A stretch of DNA of 64,000 nucleotides from Ryuthela nishihirai (Eukaryota; Arthropoda; Arachnida; Araneae; Heptathelidae). The notes under the pieces are model-generated. The model saw only the letters and a list, made by a program, of their open reading frames with translations, made no database searches and was not told the DNA's origin. The DNA lies in NCBI GenBank assembly GCA_038380435.1, contig JAWZYU010000025.1, positions 30,976,707-31,040,706 on the forward strand, in the 5' to 3' direction. The first letter of the stretch is position 1. Each line of letters starts with the position of its first letter. The position numbers and the translations under genes are program-made. Below, in pieces: positions 31,287 through 42,835 of this stretch.

Positions 31287-31372
31287 TACATCCATGCCTT
31301 ACCCGGGGCTCGAACCCAGGTCCCTTAGATCAGTAGCCAAGCGCGCTAACCACTCGGCCATGGGACGGCACT
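31287..31372 (-). mobile_element. SINE2, 5' (tRNA-like) half after the Polinton
   Basis: Starts with the second tacatc and contains the tRNA-like head (minus strand: 'ggccgagtggttagcgcgc' A-box region and 'gggttcgagcccc' B box). Together with 13900-14019 it restores a normal SINE2. Confidence 0.93.
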
Positions 31373-31648
31373 AACGTAAGAAAAAACTTTTCCAATACTA
31401 TCGTGAATGCACCTTTGCTTTCAAACAGTTTTTGCATCTCTATAATCTATATGTGATTCCTGACAATACTTTACTAATCTGCAAATTTAAACTTTTTTCT
31501 GGTGCTTGTGAAAAAAACACCTTTCTGTGACCAGTTTTCACATGCTAAATAATAGACAGTGATCCGTATGCCTCCATCTAGTCTAAATTCTTTGAGCAGT
31601 GAAAGTTTGAAAAACGTAATAAATAGTATTCTTAAAGCCTTTAAGCTT
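31373..31648. other. unassigned AT-rich spacer
   Basis: No recognised feature apart from the target duplication at its right end. Confidence 0.4.
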
Positions 31649-31947
31649 TTGGGTTGGGTTGTTTTACCTCTGAGCAGCACTTTTTTTGCACACCATGGGT
31701 TAAATGGCCAGGTCACATGGGTCCCCGAAGGCTCAGAGAAGGTTGAGGGAGGGGACCCACTGGAACGGCTGTTGGGAGACAGATGGTAGCCTCCCGTCAA
31801 GGCCATCCAACGTGTTCTTTAACGTGCAATGGGTATGGCTCTCCCACACGCGGGACACGGCTTAACGTTCCATCCAACGGACGGCGGCCTTTCCAAGCCC
31901 ATCGGTGTCCCCTAATGACCATGGGCAGGGCGGGGAGTTTTTCGGAG
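31649..31947 (-). mobile_element. SINE1, 5'-truncated with 13-bp target duplication
   Basis: Lacks the whole tRNA-like head, yet is bracketed by a perfect 13-bp repeat agcctttaagctt (31636-31648, 31948-31960). This is the pattern of incomplete reverse transcription. Confidence 0.95.
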
Positions 31948-31960
31948 AGCCTTTAAGCTT

Positions 31961-32437
31961 CATTTGAAAGAACCGACAAAAAGTCTCCAATCCGCGAGAT
32001 GATATCCTTCACCCATTTCATTCGCTAGAGGTTTACTACATTGTTCTAATAAACCAAATTATTTCGCACTGAAAATTGTTCTTCATGATACCGTTACCAA
32101 GGGAATAGGGTTACAAGTGCTATTAAACTCTATTCATTCGATCTTGAACCTAGTGATTTATCACATTGTTTCGGTAAGTACAAGTCCCACACGGGATCAC
32201 TGAGTTCAAGTTGTTAAATTACGTGTGGAATTTCATTTGATTGTCCACATCAGGAGCTATCACTTTCTGAGTGATTTTTTTTCTGGTTCTGAATCAGATA
32301 TAAAAGACTCTTAAGATTTGTGTAGGTGGCTGAGGAACTGTAATTTCATTGGAATGAGGCACAGGTCATCGCGAATGGCAGATTTGGCTGTTTTATTTTG
32401 TGCCTTGTATTCTTTGTGAAACCTTTTACACTTGTCA
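31961..32437. other. unassigned spacer
   Basis: No feature recognised. Confidence 0.4.
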
Positions 32438-32641
32438 CGTCCGTCGGATGCGACGTTAAGTTACACTGTGCACGTTAAAGAACACTCTGGATGGCTTTGA
32501 CGGGAGGCTACCATCTGTCTCCCAACAGCTGTTCCAGTTGGTCCCTTCTTCAACCTTCTCTGAGCTTCGTGGTACTTATGACCTGGCCATTTAGCCCATG
32601 GTGAGAAAAAAAGTGCCGCTCAAAGGTAAAACAACCGACCC
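32438..32641 (+). mobile_element. SINE1, 5'-truncated, diverged
   Basis: Begins at 'cgtccgtcggatgcgacgttaag' and runs to 'gctcaaaggtaaaacaacc'. The head is missing and there are several substitutions. Confidence 0.88.
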
Positions 32642-32789
32642 CAAGTTCTGTGTGTTTTCAGCACAATATGACCAAGGTTTATCTTGAACTAGTTTACAAC
32701 CAAAGTAAGTTAGCTAGTAAGTAAGCGCTGTAGAGTTTTTCACAATTCTGTAACATTCTGCTTCTGACCAGTCGCAGTGAAAGTTCCTC

Positions 32790-34860
32790 ATGGAAACAAA
32801 ACTCATCGTGTTCACATGTGAAACAAAACTCATTGTGTTCACATGTGTAACAAAACTCATCGTGTTCACATGTGTAACAAAACTCATTGTGTTCACATGT
32901 GTAACAAAACTCATTGTGTTCACATGTGTAACAAAATTCATCATGTTCACATGTGTAACAAAACTCATCGTGTCCACATGTGTAACAAAACTCATCGTGT
33001 TCACATGTGTAACAAAACTCATTGGGTTCACATGTGTAACAAAACTCATTGTGTTCACATGTGTAACAAAACTCATTGTGTTCACATGTGTAACAAAACT
33101 CATTGTGTTCACATGTGTAACAAAACTCATTGTGTTCAGATGTGTAACAAAACTCATTGTGTTCACATGAGTAACATAACTCATCGTCTTCACATGTGTA
33201 ACAAAACTCATCGACTTCACATGTGTAACAAAACTCATCGTCTTCACATGTGTAACAAAACTCATCGTGTCCACATGTGTAACAAAACTCATCGTGTCCA
33301 CATTGTAACAAAACTCATCGTGTCCACATGTGTAACAAAACTCATTGTGTTCACGTGTAACAAAACTCATTGTGTTCACATGTGCAACAAAACTCATTGT
33401 GTTCACATGTGTAACAAAACTCATTGTGTTCACATGTGTAACAAAACTCATTGTGTTCAGATGTGTAACAAAACTCATTGTGTTCATATGAGTAACATAA
33501 CTCATCGTCTTCACATGTGTAACAAAACTCATCGACTTCACATGTGTAACAAAACTCATCGTCTTCACATGTGTAACAAAACTCATCGTGTTCACATGTG
33601 TAACAAAACTCATTGTGTTCACATGTGTAACAAAACTCATCGTCTTCGCATGTGTAACAAAACTCATTGTGTTCACATGAACAACATAACTCATCGTCTT
33701 CACATGTGTAACAAAACTCATCGACTTCACATGTGTAACAAAACTCATCGACTTCGCATGTGTAACAAAACTCATCGTGTTCACATGTGTAGCAAAACTC
33801 ATTGTGTTCACATGTGTAACAAAACTCATTGGGTTCACATGTGTAACAAAACTCATTGTGTTCAGATGTGTAACAAAACTCATTGTGTTCAGATGTGTAA
33901 CAAAACTCATTGTGTTCATATGAGTAACATAACTCATCGTCTTCACATGTGTAACAAAACTCATCGACTTCACATGTGTAACAAAACTCATCGTCTTCAC
34001 ATGTGTAACAAAACTCATCGTGTTCACATGTGTAACAAAACTCATTGTGTTCACATGTGTAACAAAACTCATCATCTTCGCATGTGTAACAAAACTCATT
34101 GTGTTCACATGAACAACATAACTCATCGTCTTCACATGTGTAACAAAACTCATCGACTTCACATGTGTAACAAAACTCATCGTCTTCACATGTGTAACAA
34201 AACTCATCGTGTTCACATGTGTAACAAAACTCATTGTGTTCACATGTGTAACAAAACTCATCGTCTTCGCATGTGTAACAAAACTCATTGTGTTCACATG
34301 AACAACATAACTCATCGTCTTCACATGTGTAACAAAACTCATCGACTTCACATGTGTAACAAAACTCATCGACTTCGCATGTGTAACAAAACTCATCGTG
34401 TTCACATGTGTAGCAAAACTCATTGTGTTCACATGTGTAACAAAACTCATTGGGTTCACATGTGTAACAAAACTCATTGTGTTCACAAGAGTAACATAAC
34501 TCATCGTCTTCACATGTGTAACAAAACTCATCGACTTCACATGTGTAACAAAACTCATCGTCTTCACACGTGTAACAAAACTCATCGTGTCCACATGTGT
34601 AACAAAACTCATCGTGTCCACATTGTAACAAAACTCATCGTGTCCACATGTGTAACAAAACTCATCGTGTTCACATGTGTAACAAAACTCATTGTGTTCA
34701 CGTGTAACAAAACTCATTGTGTTCACATGTGTAACAAAACTCATTTTGTTCACATGTGTAACAAAACTCATCGTGTTCACATGTGTAACAAAACTCATCG
34801 TCTTCACATTGTAACAAAACTCATTGTGTCCACATTTGTAACAAAACAAGATCGTTTTTA
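32790..34860. repeat. 27-bp minisatellite, about 76 copies
   Basis: The unit 'tcacatgtgtaacaaaactc' plus 'attgtgt' recurs over 2.07 kb. Variants (catcg/cattg; gtcttc, gacttc, gtgttc; 'gagtaacataac', 'gaacaacataac') recur in blocks, so the array grew by multi-unit duplication. Because 27 is a multiple of three, several frames on both strands stay open (up to 746 residues on minus, 678 on plus), made of 9-residue repeats. I see no promoter, signal or splice context, so I treat these as non-coding. Confidence 0.95.
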
Positions 34861-35327
34861 TAGGTTCTGGACATCTTGATGCAGGGCGGAACAAGTAGGC
34901 CAGGGACCCTGGGAAAAAATGCTTTTTCCGCCCCCCCCCCCCCCAAATTTTCAACAGTAGTAATTTTTATACTCTAATTTCTCTAGTATATTACATTTAT
35001 TTCGAACTTTTTTTTAAATCGTTCAGTAAATCTATTCAGCAATCTATTCAGTAAAATAACTTTCCGAACTTCGATTGTTTTCTGAAAACATAATCTTTAA
35101 TTTCCTGTGTTTAAATGAATTAAGTTTGTTAAAAAATAAATCGATTATTAAATACCTTAAGAAAAGGGCTTTCTGCTGGCACAGGTTACTCTTGATCCAC
35201 ACTTACACAGTATTTGGGTATAGAGACATTTTGAAGCTTAATAATACAAACTTTTGTTAATGCATTTAGCAAATTTTCAAATTCGGATCGTGTTGTTTAA
35301 GCTTTTGATGTTTTTAAGAGGAACAGT
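34861..35327. other. unassigned spacer
   Basis: Includes a 15-base C-run at 34930-34944. Otherwise AT-rich, nothing recognised. Confidence 0.4.
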
Positions 35328-35704
35328 TGGGTTGGTTTGTTTTTCCTCTGAGCGGCACTTTTTTGCACATCATGGGCTAAATGGCCAGGTTACAAGGACC
35401 CGAAGGCTCAGAGAAGGTTGGGGGAGGGTGACCCACTGGAACAGCTGTTGGGAGACAGATGGTAGCCTCCCGTCAAGGCCATCCAGCGTGTTCTTTAACG
35501 TGCGCAGGGTATGGCTCTCTCCGGCACACGGTTCACGGCTTAACGATCCATCCGACGGACGGTGGCCTTTCCAGCACATCGGTGTCCCCTACTGACCGTG
35601 GGCAGGGCGGGGAATTTTTGCGGAGATAAATCTCAGCTGGGACTCGAACTTGGGAACTACAGATTACGAGCCTGGCGCGCTACCGACTGAGCCACCCCCG
35701 CCCC
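35328..35704 (-). mobile_element. SINE1, full length with 12-bp target duplication
   Basis: Bracketed by aagaggaacagt (35316-35327, 35705-35716). The B box is intact; about 16 bp between head and body ('caacgctgacccag') are lost. Confidence 0.95.
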
Positions 35705-36002
35705 AAGAGGAACAGTAAACAGTACATTGTAAATGAAAATATATGCTTGCATTAAGCTGTTGAGTACTTGGCAATGAACAGGTTAAGAAGTGGAGAGATC
35801 AGTTTCGAAGAATATTTTGAGGTGACAAAGGACGTGCAGGTTGAGAATATAATATTGGAATCGGAGAATAGAGGTGGTGATTCCAGATATCATAACAAGG
35901 GGGCTCGGAGAGGAAGTTTTAGGAATATATTTTCCTTGTCTTTGACAATTTCCTTTCCAGTTTCACTTACGCTCCGAATTGTACAACGCACAATTCGAAG
36001 CG

Positions 36003-36150
36003 TTGGGTTGGGTTGTTTTACCTCTGAGCGGCACTTTTTTGCACACCATGGGCTAAATGGCCAGGTCACATGGACCCCAAAGGCGCAGAGAAGGTTGGGG
36101 GAGGAGACCCACTGGAACAGCTGTTGGGAGACAGATGGTAGCCTCCCGTG
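36003..36150 (-). mobile_element. SINE1, strongly 5'-truncated (148 bp) with 11-bp target duplication
   Basis: Only the 3' end of the family is present, flanked by aattcgaagcg (35992-36002, 36151-36161). Confidence 0.94.
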
Positions 36151-36680
36151 AATTCGAAGCGACTTGATAAAAATCTAGTTGAGTTGTCAAAATTGACTTT
36201 TAACCAAGTCATTTTTAGCACTTTTTTGCAAAAATTTAGGGAAGTTGGCAAAATCGAGTCAACTTGGCAAAGGACGAAGAGACTTAATAAAAGTCGAGCG
36301 CGTATCTTAATGTTTACTCTAATCGTAGCCAAGAAGCTTCGACTTTTACTAAGCCGCTTCGACCTTTGCTAAGTTGACTCGAATCCAGGTGAGTTGCTAA
36401 AATCGAGATTGATTTTATGGAATTGAATGGAGTGGGTAAAGGCGAGGCAACCTGGCGAAATTTAAAGGGATTTGATAAAATCCAGGTGAATTGTGAAAAC
36501 TGATATTTTTTGGCGAAATTAAGCGAGTTGGCAGAATAGAGGCAACTTTGCAATGCTCGAATTGACTTGGGTAAAATCCAGGTGAGTTGCAAAAATCGAG
36601 TTTGTTTTTGTAAAATTAAACGGAATTTGGTAAAATCGAGCAACTTGGAAAAATTCGAAGCGACTTCGTTGATTACTGTT
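36151..36680. repeat. degenerate short repeats
   Basis: Recurring variants of 'cgacttgataaaa', 'gtaaaatcgag' and 'ccaggtgagttgc' at irregular 50-60 bp spacing. An old decayed tandem array is likely; no gene seen. Confidence 0.45.
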
Positions 36681-36681
36681 A

Positions 36682-37552
36682 CAGTTGCTGAAAAAAGTAT
36701 CCGAACACTATGGTTGATTACAGGATTCAGAAAACATATCTGGCAACGATTTTTTTAGAAATTAGTGATCTGGCAACCTTTGTGTCACGTGACATATTTT
36801 TTCGTGATATTTTTTCTGAATTCTGTAATCAACCATAGTGTTCGGATTTTTTTGAATATATATAATGCGTATGAATGTATAATGCAATGAATATGGAGCG
36901 TGTGCAGTTACCGTTCACAGCAAACTGGGACGGTTGCGGTTAATGTTCACAGCACATTGGATCGTGGGAGCTCACAAAGACTTAGATCGTGTGGGCTCAC
37001 TCACGGAAATATTGAGCGTGTGCAGTTACTGTTCACAGCAAACTGGAGCGTGTGCAGTACGCTCCAGTTTGCTGTGAACAGTAACTGGAGCGTGTACAGT
37101 TGCTGTACACGCTCCAGATATTTTTCCTGAATTGTGAAATCACGTGACACAAAGGTTGCCAGATCACTAATTTCTAAAAAAAAATCGTTGCCAGATATTT
37201 TTTCTGAATTCTGTAATCAACCATAGTGTTCGGATGCTTTTTTTATCGACTGTAGGTTGTCATATTATTTTGATACTAGATCGTGTGGGCTCACTCACGG
37301 AAATATTGAGCGTGTGCAGTTACCGTTCACAGTAAACTGGAGCGTGTGCAGTAACTGCACACGTTCCAGTTTGCTGTGAACGGTAACTGGAGCGTGTACA
37401 GTTGCTGTACACGCTCCAGATATTTTTCCTTAATTGTGTAATCACGTGACACGAAGGTTGTGAGATCACTAATTTCTAAAAAAATCGTTGCCATATATTT
37501 TTTCTGAATTCTGTAATCAACCATAGTGTTCGGATACTTTTTTGAGCGACTG
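36682..37552. mobile_element. composite Tc1/mariner-type MITE
   Basis: Bounded by TA dinucleotides and ends of the type 'cagtcgctcaaaaaagtatc'. Two further end-like sequences lie inside (near 36835-36857 and 37205-37254), so it looks like nested or duplicated copies. The middle has perfect hairpins such as 37025-37051 with 37059-37085. No transposase. Confidence 0.8.
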
Positions 37553-37907
37553 TACCATTACTAGCTTTCTTCAAGAGAAGAATCATGGCCCCGTTGGTCC
37601 GCCCCTAGATCCGGCCCCGAGAGTAAATATTTAGATCAGGCCAGTCCAACCGAAACTTAGTGAAGATCCACTATGAAAAAAACTCCAATCATAAAGATCT
37701 GCAGAAAAACGTACCTTCTTAAAAGCAAAAATATACATTTCTAATGAGTAATGAAATGAATTTGAAAAAAAAAACTTTCTTAAGGAATCGAGAAACTAAC
37801 TTGAATGATAAACAAAATCATTTTTAATGAGTACTATGACAAGTTGATTATTTGCAATAGAAGTTCGCTTCATAATTGTTCATGGAATAAATGTAATAGG
37901 TTGTAGG
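37553..37907. other. unassigned spacer
   Basis: AT-rich, nothing recognised. Confidence 0.4.
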
Positions 37908-37909
37908 TA

Positions 37910-38122
37910 CAGTCGCTCAAAAAAGTATCCGAACGCTATGGTTGATTACAGAATTCAGAAAAAATATCTGGCGACGATTTTTTTAGAAATTACTGATCTG
38001 GCAACCTTCGTCTACGTACAAGAAGGCTGCCAGATAACTAATTTCCAAAAAAAATCGTTGCCAGATACTTTTTCTGAATTCTGTAATCAACCATACCGTT
38101 CGGATACTTTTTTGAGCGACTG
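37910..38122. mobile_element. Tc1/mariner-type MITE, 213 bp
   Basis: Ends 'cagtcgctcaaaaaagtatc' and its complement, TA duplicated at 37908-37909 and 38123-38124. The two arms are almost the whole element. Confidence 0.9.
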
Positions 38123-38124
38123 TA

Positions 38125-38205
38125 CTTAATACTATGTGTTAAAAATCCAAATTACATTTGTAACTAATTTGTTCTAATAAAGATTCATTCATTCATTCAT
38201 TCATA
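38125..38205 (+). mobile_element. possible LINE 3' tail
   Basis: Short stretch ending 'tctaataaag' followed by (attc)n at 38183-38203, as in tails of some non-LTR elements. No coding part is left. Confidence 0.35.
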
Positions 38206-38258
38206 GGAATTGGCAAAGGCGTTTTTTTACATCTAATAATGTTTGTCAAAAAACTGGG

Positions 38259-38641
38259 TTGTTGGGTTGTTTTACCTCTGAGCGGCACTTTTTTGCACAC
38301 CATGGGCTAAATGGCCAGGTCACATGGACCCCGAAGGCTCAGAGAAGGTTGGGGGAGGGGACCCACTGGAACAGCTGTTGGGAGACAGATGGTAGCCTCC
38401 CGTCAAGGCCATCCAGCGTGTTCTTTAACACAGGGTATGGCTCTCCCGCATACGGAGCCACGGCTTAACGTCCCATCCGACGGACGGCGGCCTTTCCAAG
38501 CCCATCGGTGTCCCCTACTGACCGTGGGCAGGACGGGGAATTTTGCGGAGATAAATCTCAACGCTGACCCAGCTGGGACTCGAACCTGGGAACTACAGAT
38601 TACGAGCCTGGCGCGCTACCGACTGAGCCACCCCCCAAAAC
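38259..38641 (-). mobile_element. SINE1, full length
   Basis: Full-length reverse copy flanked by aaactggg (38251-38258, 38642-38649). Confidence 0.93.
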
Positions 38642-38649
38642 AAACTGGG

Positions 38650-39205
38650 AAAAAGAGCCAGTTTAATAAATCTATTTGCTTTTTGAGCTGCGGGTTGGGC
38701 AGATCTGTTTTAGATTTCTTTGCCTCTTTTAGAGAAACAAAATTTAAAATTTTAAATACTGAAAAAATACCTTTTCAGACCCCAGTTTCACTTTAAACGG
38801 CTGATTTAAAAATATTAAAATTCACTGTTAAATCTCACCCTTGGAGCAAAAATTCTTTTCTTCCCGATGGTTCAAATGCTAGCGAGCCTCACTACTGAAC
38901 GAAAGAAGCGAAGCAATCTGTCTTTTTCTCAAATGTAAAAACTAAAAATGACGTGAAATATTTTGTCAGTAAATGCAGAAAAAGATGTTTTTAGACTCTG
39001 ATTTCAATAAAATCGGTTAAGAAAAAGAAAACTTGGATTTTCTTTGCTGTACTTGCTGTAAATACATGCCCGAAAGAAATCCAGAATAGCCAAAACAACC
39101 CATTGGTCATAAATTTTGAAACGTACTAGTTCAAAATTCCTCTTAGTGTGTTAGTTTGATAAGATTTCTGACAACCACAAAAAAAGGATCAAAAATATAT
39201 TTTAC
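38650..39205. other. unassigned AT-rich spacer
   Basis: No recognised gene or repeat. Confidence 0.4.
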
Positions 39206-39211
39206 GATAGC

Positions 39212-39811
39212 TACGGTGACCATTTTTCTGGGGGAATATATAGGACATTTATTGAAAAGCATATTTGCTGGTAATTTCCTTCATTAAAACTATTTCTTCG
39301 TCAATTTTTATCATGATATTATTAATTTTATGCTATGTTTAACAAATCCATATTTGAAAAGTGGTAAAATATCCTAAAAAGCTCCAGAATAAAACAAATA
39401 ATACGAAAACATTAAGTTTATTCAAAATGCGAAAAAAAAAATCAAATCCAAAAGCGTAAAGAAGAACAAAGATATTAATACAATAACTTTTAATTTGTCA
39501 AAGGTTCACCATATTTCAAGAATTATTTAATAATTTAATACAATAAAATAAATTTGGATTATATTACAATTTTGAGTTATTATTGTTGATGTAATTAAGG
39601 AATTAATAAGAAAAAATTATCAAAATCAGTGGCAAGATGGAACGATTTTTATTTAGTACCAATAAACCAATAGACCAACCAATAGACCTGTAAAGGATAG
39701 AACAAAAAATATAGGACAAAAACGTCTTTCTCAATTTTTTATAAATACATAGGACAACGTCCTAAAATATAGGATTCTCCTTTAAAATATAGGACGAATG
39801 GTCACCGTGAG
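39212..39811. mobile_element. probable non-autonomous DNA transposon
   Basis: Short inverted ends 'acggtgaccat' (39213) and 'atggtcaccgt' (to 39808), with gatagc on both sides (39206-39211, 39812-39817). The interior is AT-rich and repeats 'ataggac' several times near the right end. The type is unclear. Confidence 0.5.
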
Positions 39812-39817
39812 GATAGC

Positions 39818-40117
39818 ATAAATTCCGATAACAGTTTTGTGAAAACATTCGGCCTGTTTTTGTACAGAAAAAGAGCCCAAGAATAAAGATCTCGAAAAAA
39901 GTTTGGAAAACTTACTTGATTTAACTTTTCTTACTTGATTTAAAAGCGAACAAAACTATTGTTGAAAAACATTATGTTTATTTGACGCCAAAGTTTTTTA
40001 ACTGCTTACCAGAGCACACCAAAGGAATAAGAAATGATGACTTTTTCTATAAGGAATTAAGAAAATGGATTTTGAATGTGGTAAATATTGAGACGATGTT
40101 TTAGAAATAAAAGAGAT
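39818..40117. other. unassigned AT-rich spacer
   Basis: Nothing recognised. Confidence 0.4.
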
Positions 40118-40720
40118 TTAAATGTAATAAAATTTCATTTGATGCTGAGTTGCCATTAAGGTGCTCAACTGAACCACTTTCTAACGCACAGTTCAATATA
40201 GATTTTTATATTTTTTTTCCTGTTTTCTACCCAGTAAAGTTGTTTTATTTTTTTTTTATTTCATTTATTCTTAATGATAATTTTCAAACTTATCAATTAG
40301 TTAAATATTTACTTAGATTTTTTGATCAAGCTAGCAAAGTGTGAGGAAATGTGAAACTGAAGCATGTTACCTTTTCATTTTATTACAACATAACTGTTAA
40401 ATTTCTTCCACAAGTGAGTTTTTACTCTCGTGGAAGACTCAACATTTTTTCTCAGACTTTTACTGAAAAATGTAGGTAAAATTATACAACACTAATGAAA
40501 TATAATATTAAAATTTTCCATATATATGGTATGAATAAATATATGATTTTTATTGGACAAACTATGTATAAAGAAGAATATATATTAGAAAATGTAATAC
40601 TTTAAAATTGTGTATCTGAGATATGCAACATTATATATATTTCATTATAACTTCAGTTCTAAGGTAAAAAACATGTAAATGTAAAGTACTGCATATTTTG
40701 AGAATAAATTATTTATCTAT
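40118..40720 (+). mobile_element. orphan copy of the Polinton polB intron
   Basis: Starts with sequence like the 5' part of the polB introns ('aaggtgctcaactgaaccac', 'caatatagatttttatatttt'), contains one repeat unit with 'tgatcaagctagcaaagtgtg' and ends like their 3' part ('gtaaagtactgcatattttg', 'aataaattatttatctatt'). About 240 bp of unrelated sequence interrupts it (about 40395-40640). No exon sequence is seen on either side. Confidence 0.8.
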
Positions 40721-40908
40721 TAAAAAAATAAGTCTGAGTATTAACCAACGTGCTGATTTTATAGTTCTCGTTGTTTGGTTGCAAGATGATCACCGCTGTG
40801 TAACGTTGACTGTTTAACTTCATGATATGGAAAATAGAGCTGCCACAGCTGAACGATTGCTACTCTATTTCACATGTGTCTTAAGGATTAATGACACCTT
40901 CCCAGCCC

Positions 40909-41224
40909 TCGGGGGCGGGGGTGGCTCAGTCGGTAGCATGCCAGGCTCGTAATCTGTAGTTCCCAGGTAGGAGTCCTAGCTGGGTCAGCGTTGAGATTTA
41001 TCTCCGCAAATTTCCCCGCCCTGCCCACGGTCAGTAGGGGACACCGATGGATTTGGAAAGGCCGCCGTCCGTCGGATGGGACGTTAAGCCGTGGACGAGA
41101 GAGCCATACCCTGCGTACGTTAAAGAACACGCTGGATGGCCTTGACGAGAGGCTACCATCTGTCTCCCAACAGCTGCTTCGGTGGGTCCCCTCCCCCAAC
41201 CTTCTCTGAACCTTCGGGGTCCTG
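40909..41224 (+). mobile_element. SINE1, 3'-truncated at a LINE junction
   Basis: The head and most of the body are present. It stops at 'ccttcggggtcctgg', where the inverted repeat and LINE sequence start. Confidence 0.9.
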
Positions 41225-41258
41225 GTATAAATCCAAATCAATTTGGATTTATACCAGG
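41221..41258. repeat. perfect 18-bp inverted repeat at the SINE/LINE junction
   Basis: Arms 41221-41238 and 41241-41258 with a 2-nt spacer. The right arm is LINE coding sequence, so the left arm is an inverted copy of it. Confidence 0.95.
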
Positions 41259-42780
41259 TAAAAGTGCCACGATGGCTATTTCAAAGCTGATGGCTACCAT
41301 AGATGAAAATAAGGTGCTAAAGAAGCACACGTGTGTTATATCTCTAGAGGTGAAAAGGGCGTTTAACAACGTCTGGTGGCCCTTTCTACTAGATGAACTG
41401 AGAAGACATAAATGCCCAAAGAATCTGTTTAAAGTCTTCAGTAGCTATCTCTCAAATAGAAGAATTGTAGTTAAAGATGGAGAGATAGAAATCTCTAGAC
41501 AATATTGCAAAGGTTGTCCATAGGGGTCCAACTCAGGATCCCTGCTATGGAATATAGTAGCGGATTCCGCTCTGAATATTAAAACAAAAGAAGGAACGCA
41601 GATTCAAGCTGATGCCGACGATATAATAATCATAGTCTCGGCATCAGGGAGACATATATTGGAGCAAGATTGCCGAAAAGTGTTAGCTAACTTAGAAGAC
41701 TGGGCTGAAAGAACGAGGCTTGAATTTAGTCCAGAAAAGACTAACATCATAGTGTTTCCCAAAGAAGGGAAAATGAAAAGGCTTCCGAGTCTAAAGTTTA
41801 AAGACAAACCAGTGAAAGCAGTTAATGTTCTAAAATACCTGGGAGTGTGGCTAGATGACAAAAGAAACTGGTTATCTCATCTAAATAATGGCAAAGATAG
41901 ATATGCGAGAATACTGAATGCCCTACATAGAATGTCAACCAGGACATGGGGGCTAAAACGAGCGGTAAAGAAATAATTGAAAGGATAGTAACCTATGACT
42001 GTGGGGCATGGTGGCCCCCAGGTGGGACAGTAAGAATAATCCTCAGAAATTACAACAGATTCAAAGACTAGCCCTCTTGGGTATCACGAGATGTTTTAAA
42101 ACAACATCAACATCTGCTCTTCAGGTTCTTGCAGGAACACTTCCACTAGAATTGATAATAGAACAAGAAGCAGCGATATACAGAAGCTTCATACTTGAAC
42201 AAAACGTAGAACTTTGGGAAGAGTCAATAGAAAGTACTCCTATTGAAAAGCAAATCACCAAATGGGTAATACACCCAGCTAAACAAACTCAAATAAGGTG
42301 GGACAAGATCCCACCAGAGGACTCAAATAACGACATAAAAATATATACAGATGGGTCCAGAATGGAAGAGCATATTGGAGCATCCATGTGCATCTATAAG
42401 GGTACGAGTCCTATAGTCCAAAAAGAATTTAGACTTTCAGATTCAGCGACAGTTTTTCAAGCTGAAGGCTTTGCAATACTAAAGGCAGTGGAATGGTTTG
42501 TAACCATCAGTACAGATAAAGAAGTGGACTTGTATTCAGACAGCCAGTCAGCACTGTATGCGCTGCAGAGAATAAAACATAAAAATCCAACAGTGGATAG
42601 GATTAAGAATTTAATAATAGAACTTGAAGAAGGTAAGAAGATTTATTTTCATTGGGTGAAGAGTCATCAAGGTTGTTCAGGAAACGATTTGGCAGACGAT
42701 CATGCAAAAAAGGCATGTAGAAGAATACAACTTTACACTATCCGTGTAAAGGGTGTGTGTGTTTGTGCGTGCAAGTTATC
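41240..42780 (+). pseudogene. non-LTR retrotransposon relic with RT and RNase H
   Basis: Minus the 5' part. Reverse-transcriptase motifs appear in order: 'QFGFIPGKSATMAI', 'VISLEVKRAFNNVWWP', then a premature stop at 41521 in the conserved GCPQGS region, then an altered catalytic box ('DADDIIII'). A further stop at 41975 and a frame change near 42000 follow. The last open part (42008-42826) contains RNase H residues (YTDGS, AE, YSDSQSA, DLADDHA). RT plus C-terminal RNase H fits the I/R1/LOA group. It is inactive. Confidence 0.88.
42743..42780 (+). repeat. 38-bp direct repeat, left copy
   Basis: Identical to 43299-43336, on the other side of the fold-back element; the pair suggests local duplication. 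Confidence 0.85.
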
Positions 42781-42835
42781 CGTGTTGTCACCCGCAACTT
42801 TTTCCTCTTCGAGGCATATGGTATGAACTTAAAAT

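Noticed and set aside
31300..31365. tRNA-Ser/Leu-like gene on the minus strand
   Set aside because: Same sequence occurs in several SINE2 copies and lacks a complete cloverleaf.
32714..34954. Very long open frames (746 residues minus, 678 plus)
   Set aside because: Pure 27-bp minisatellite; openness in several frames follows from a unit length divisible by three and lacking stops.
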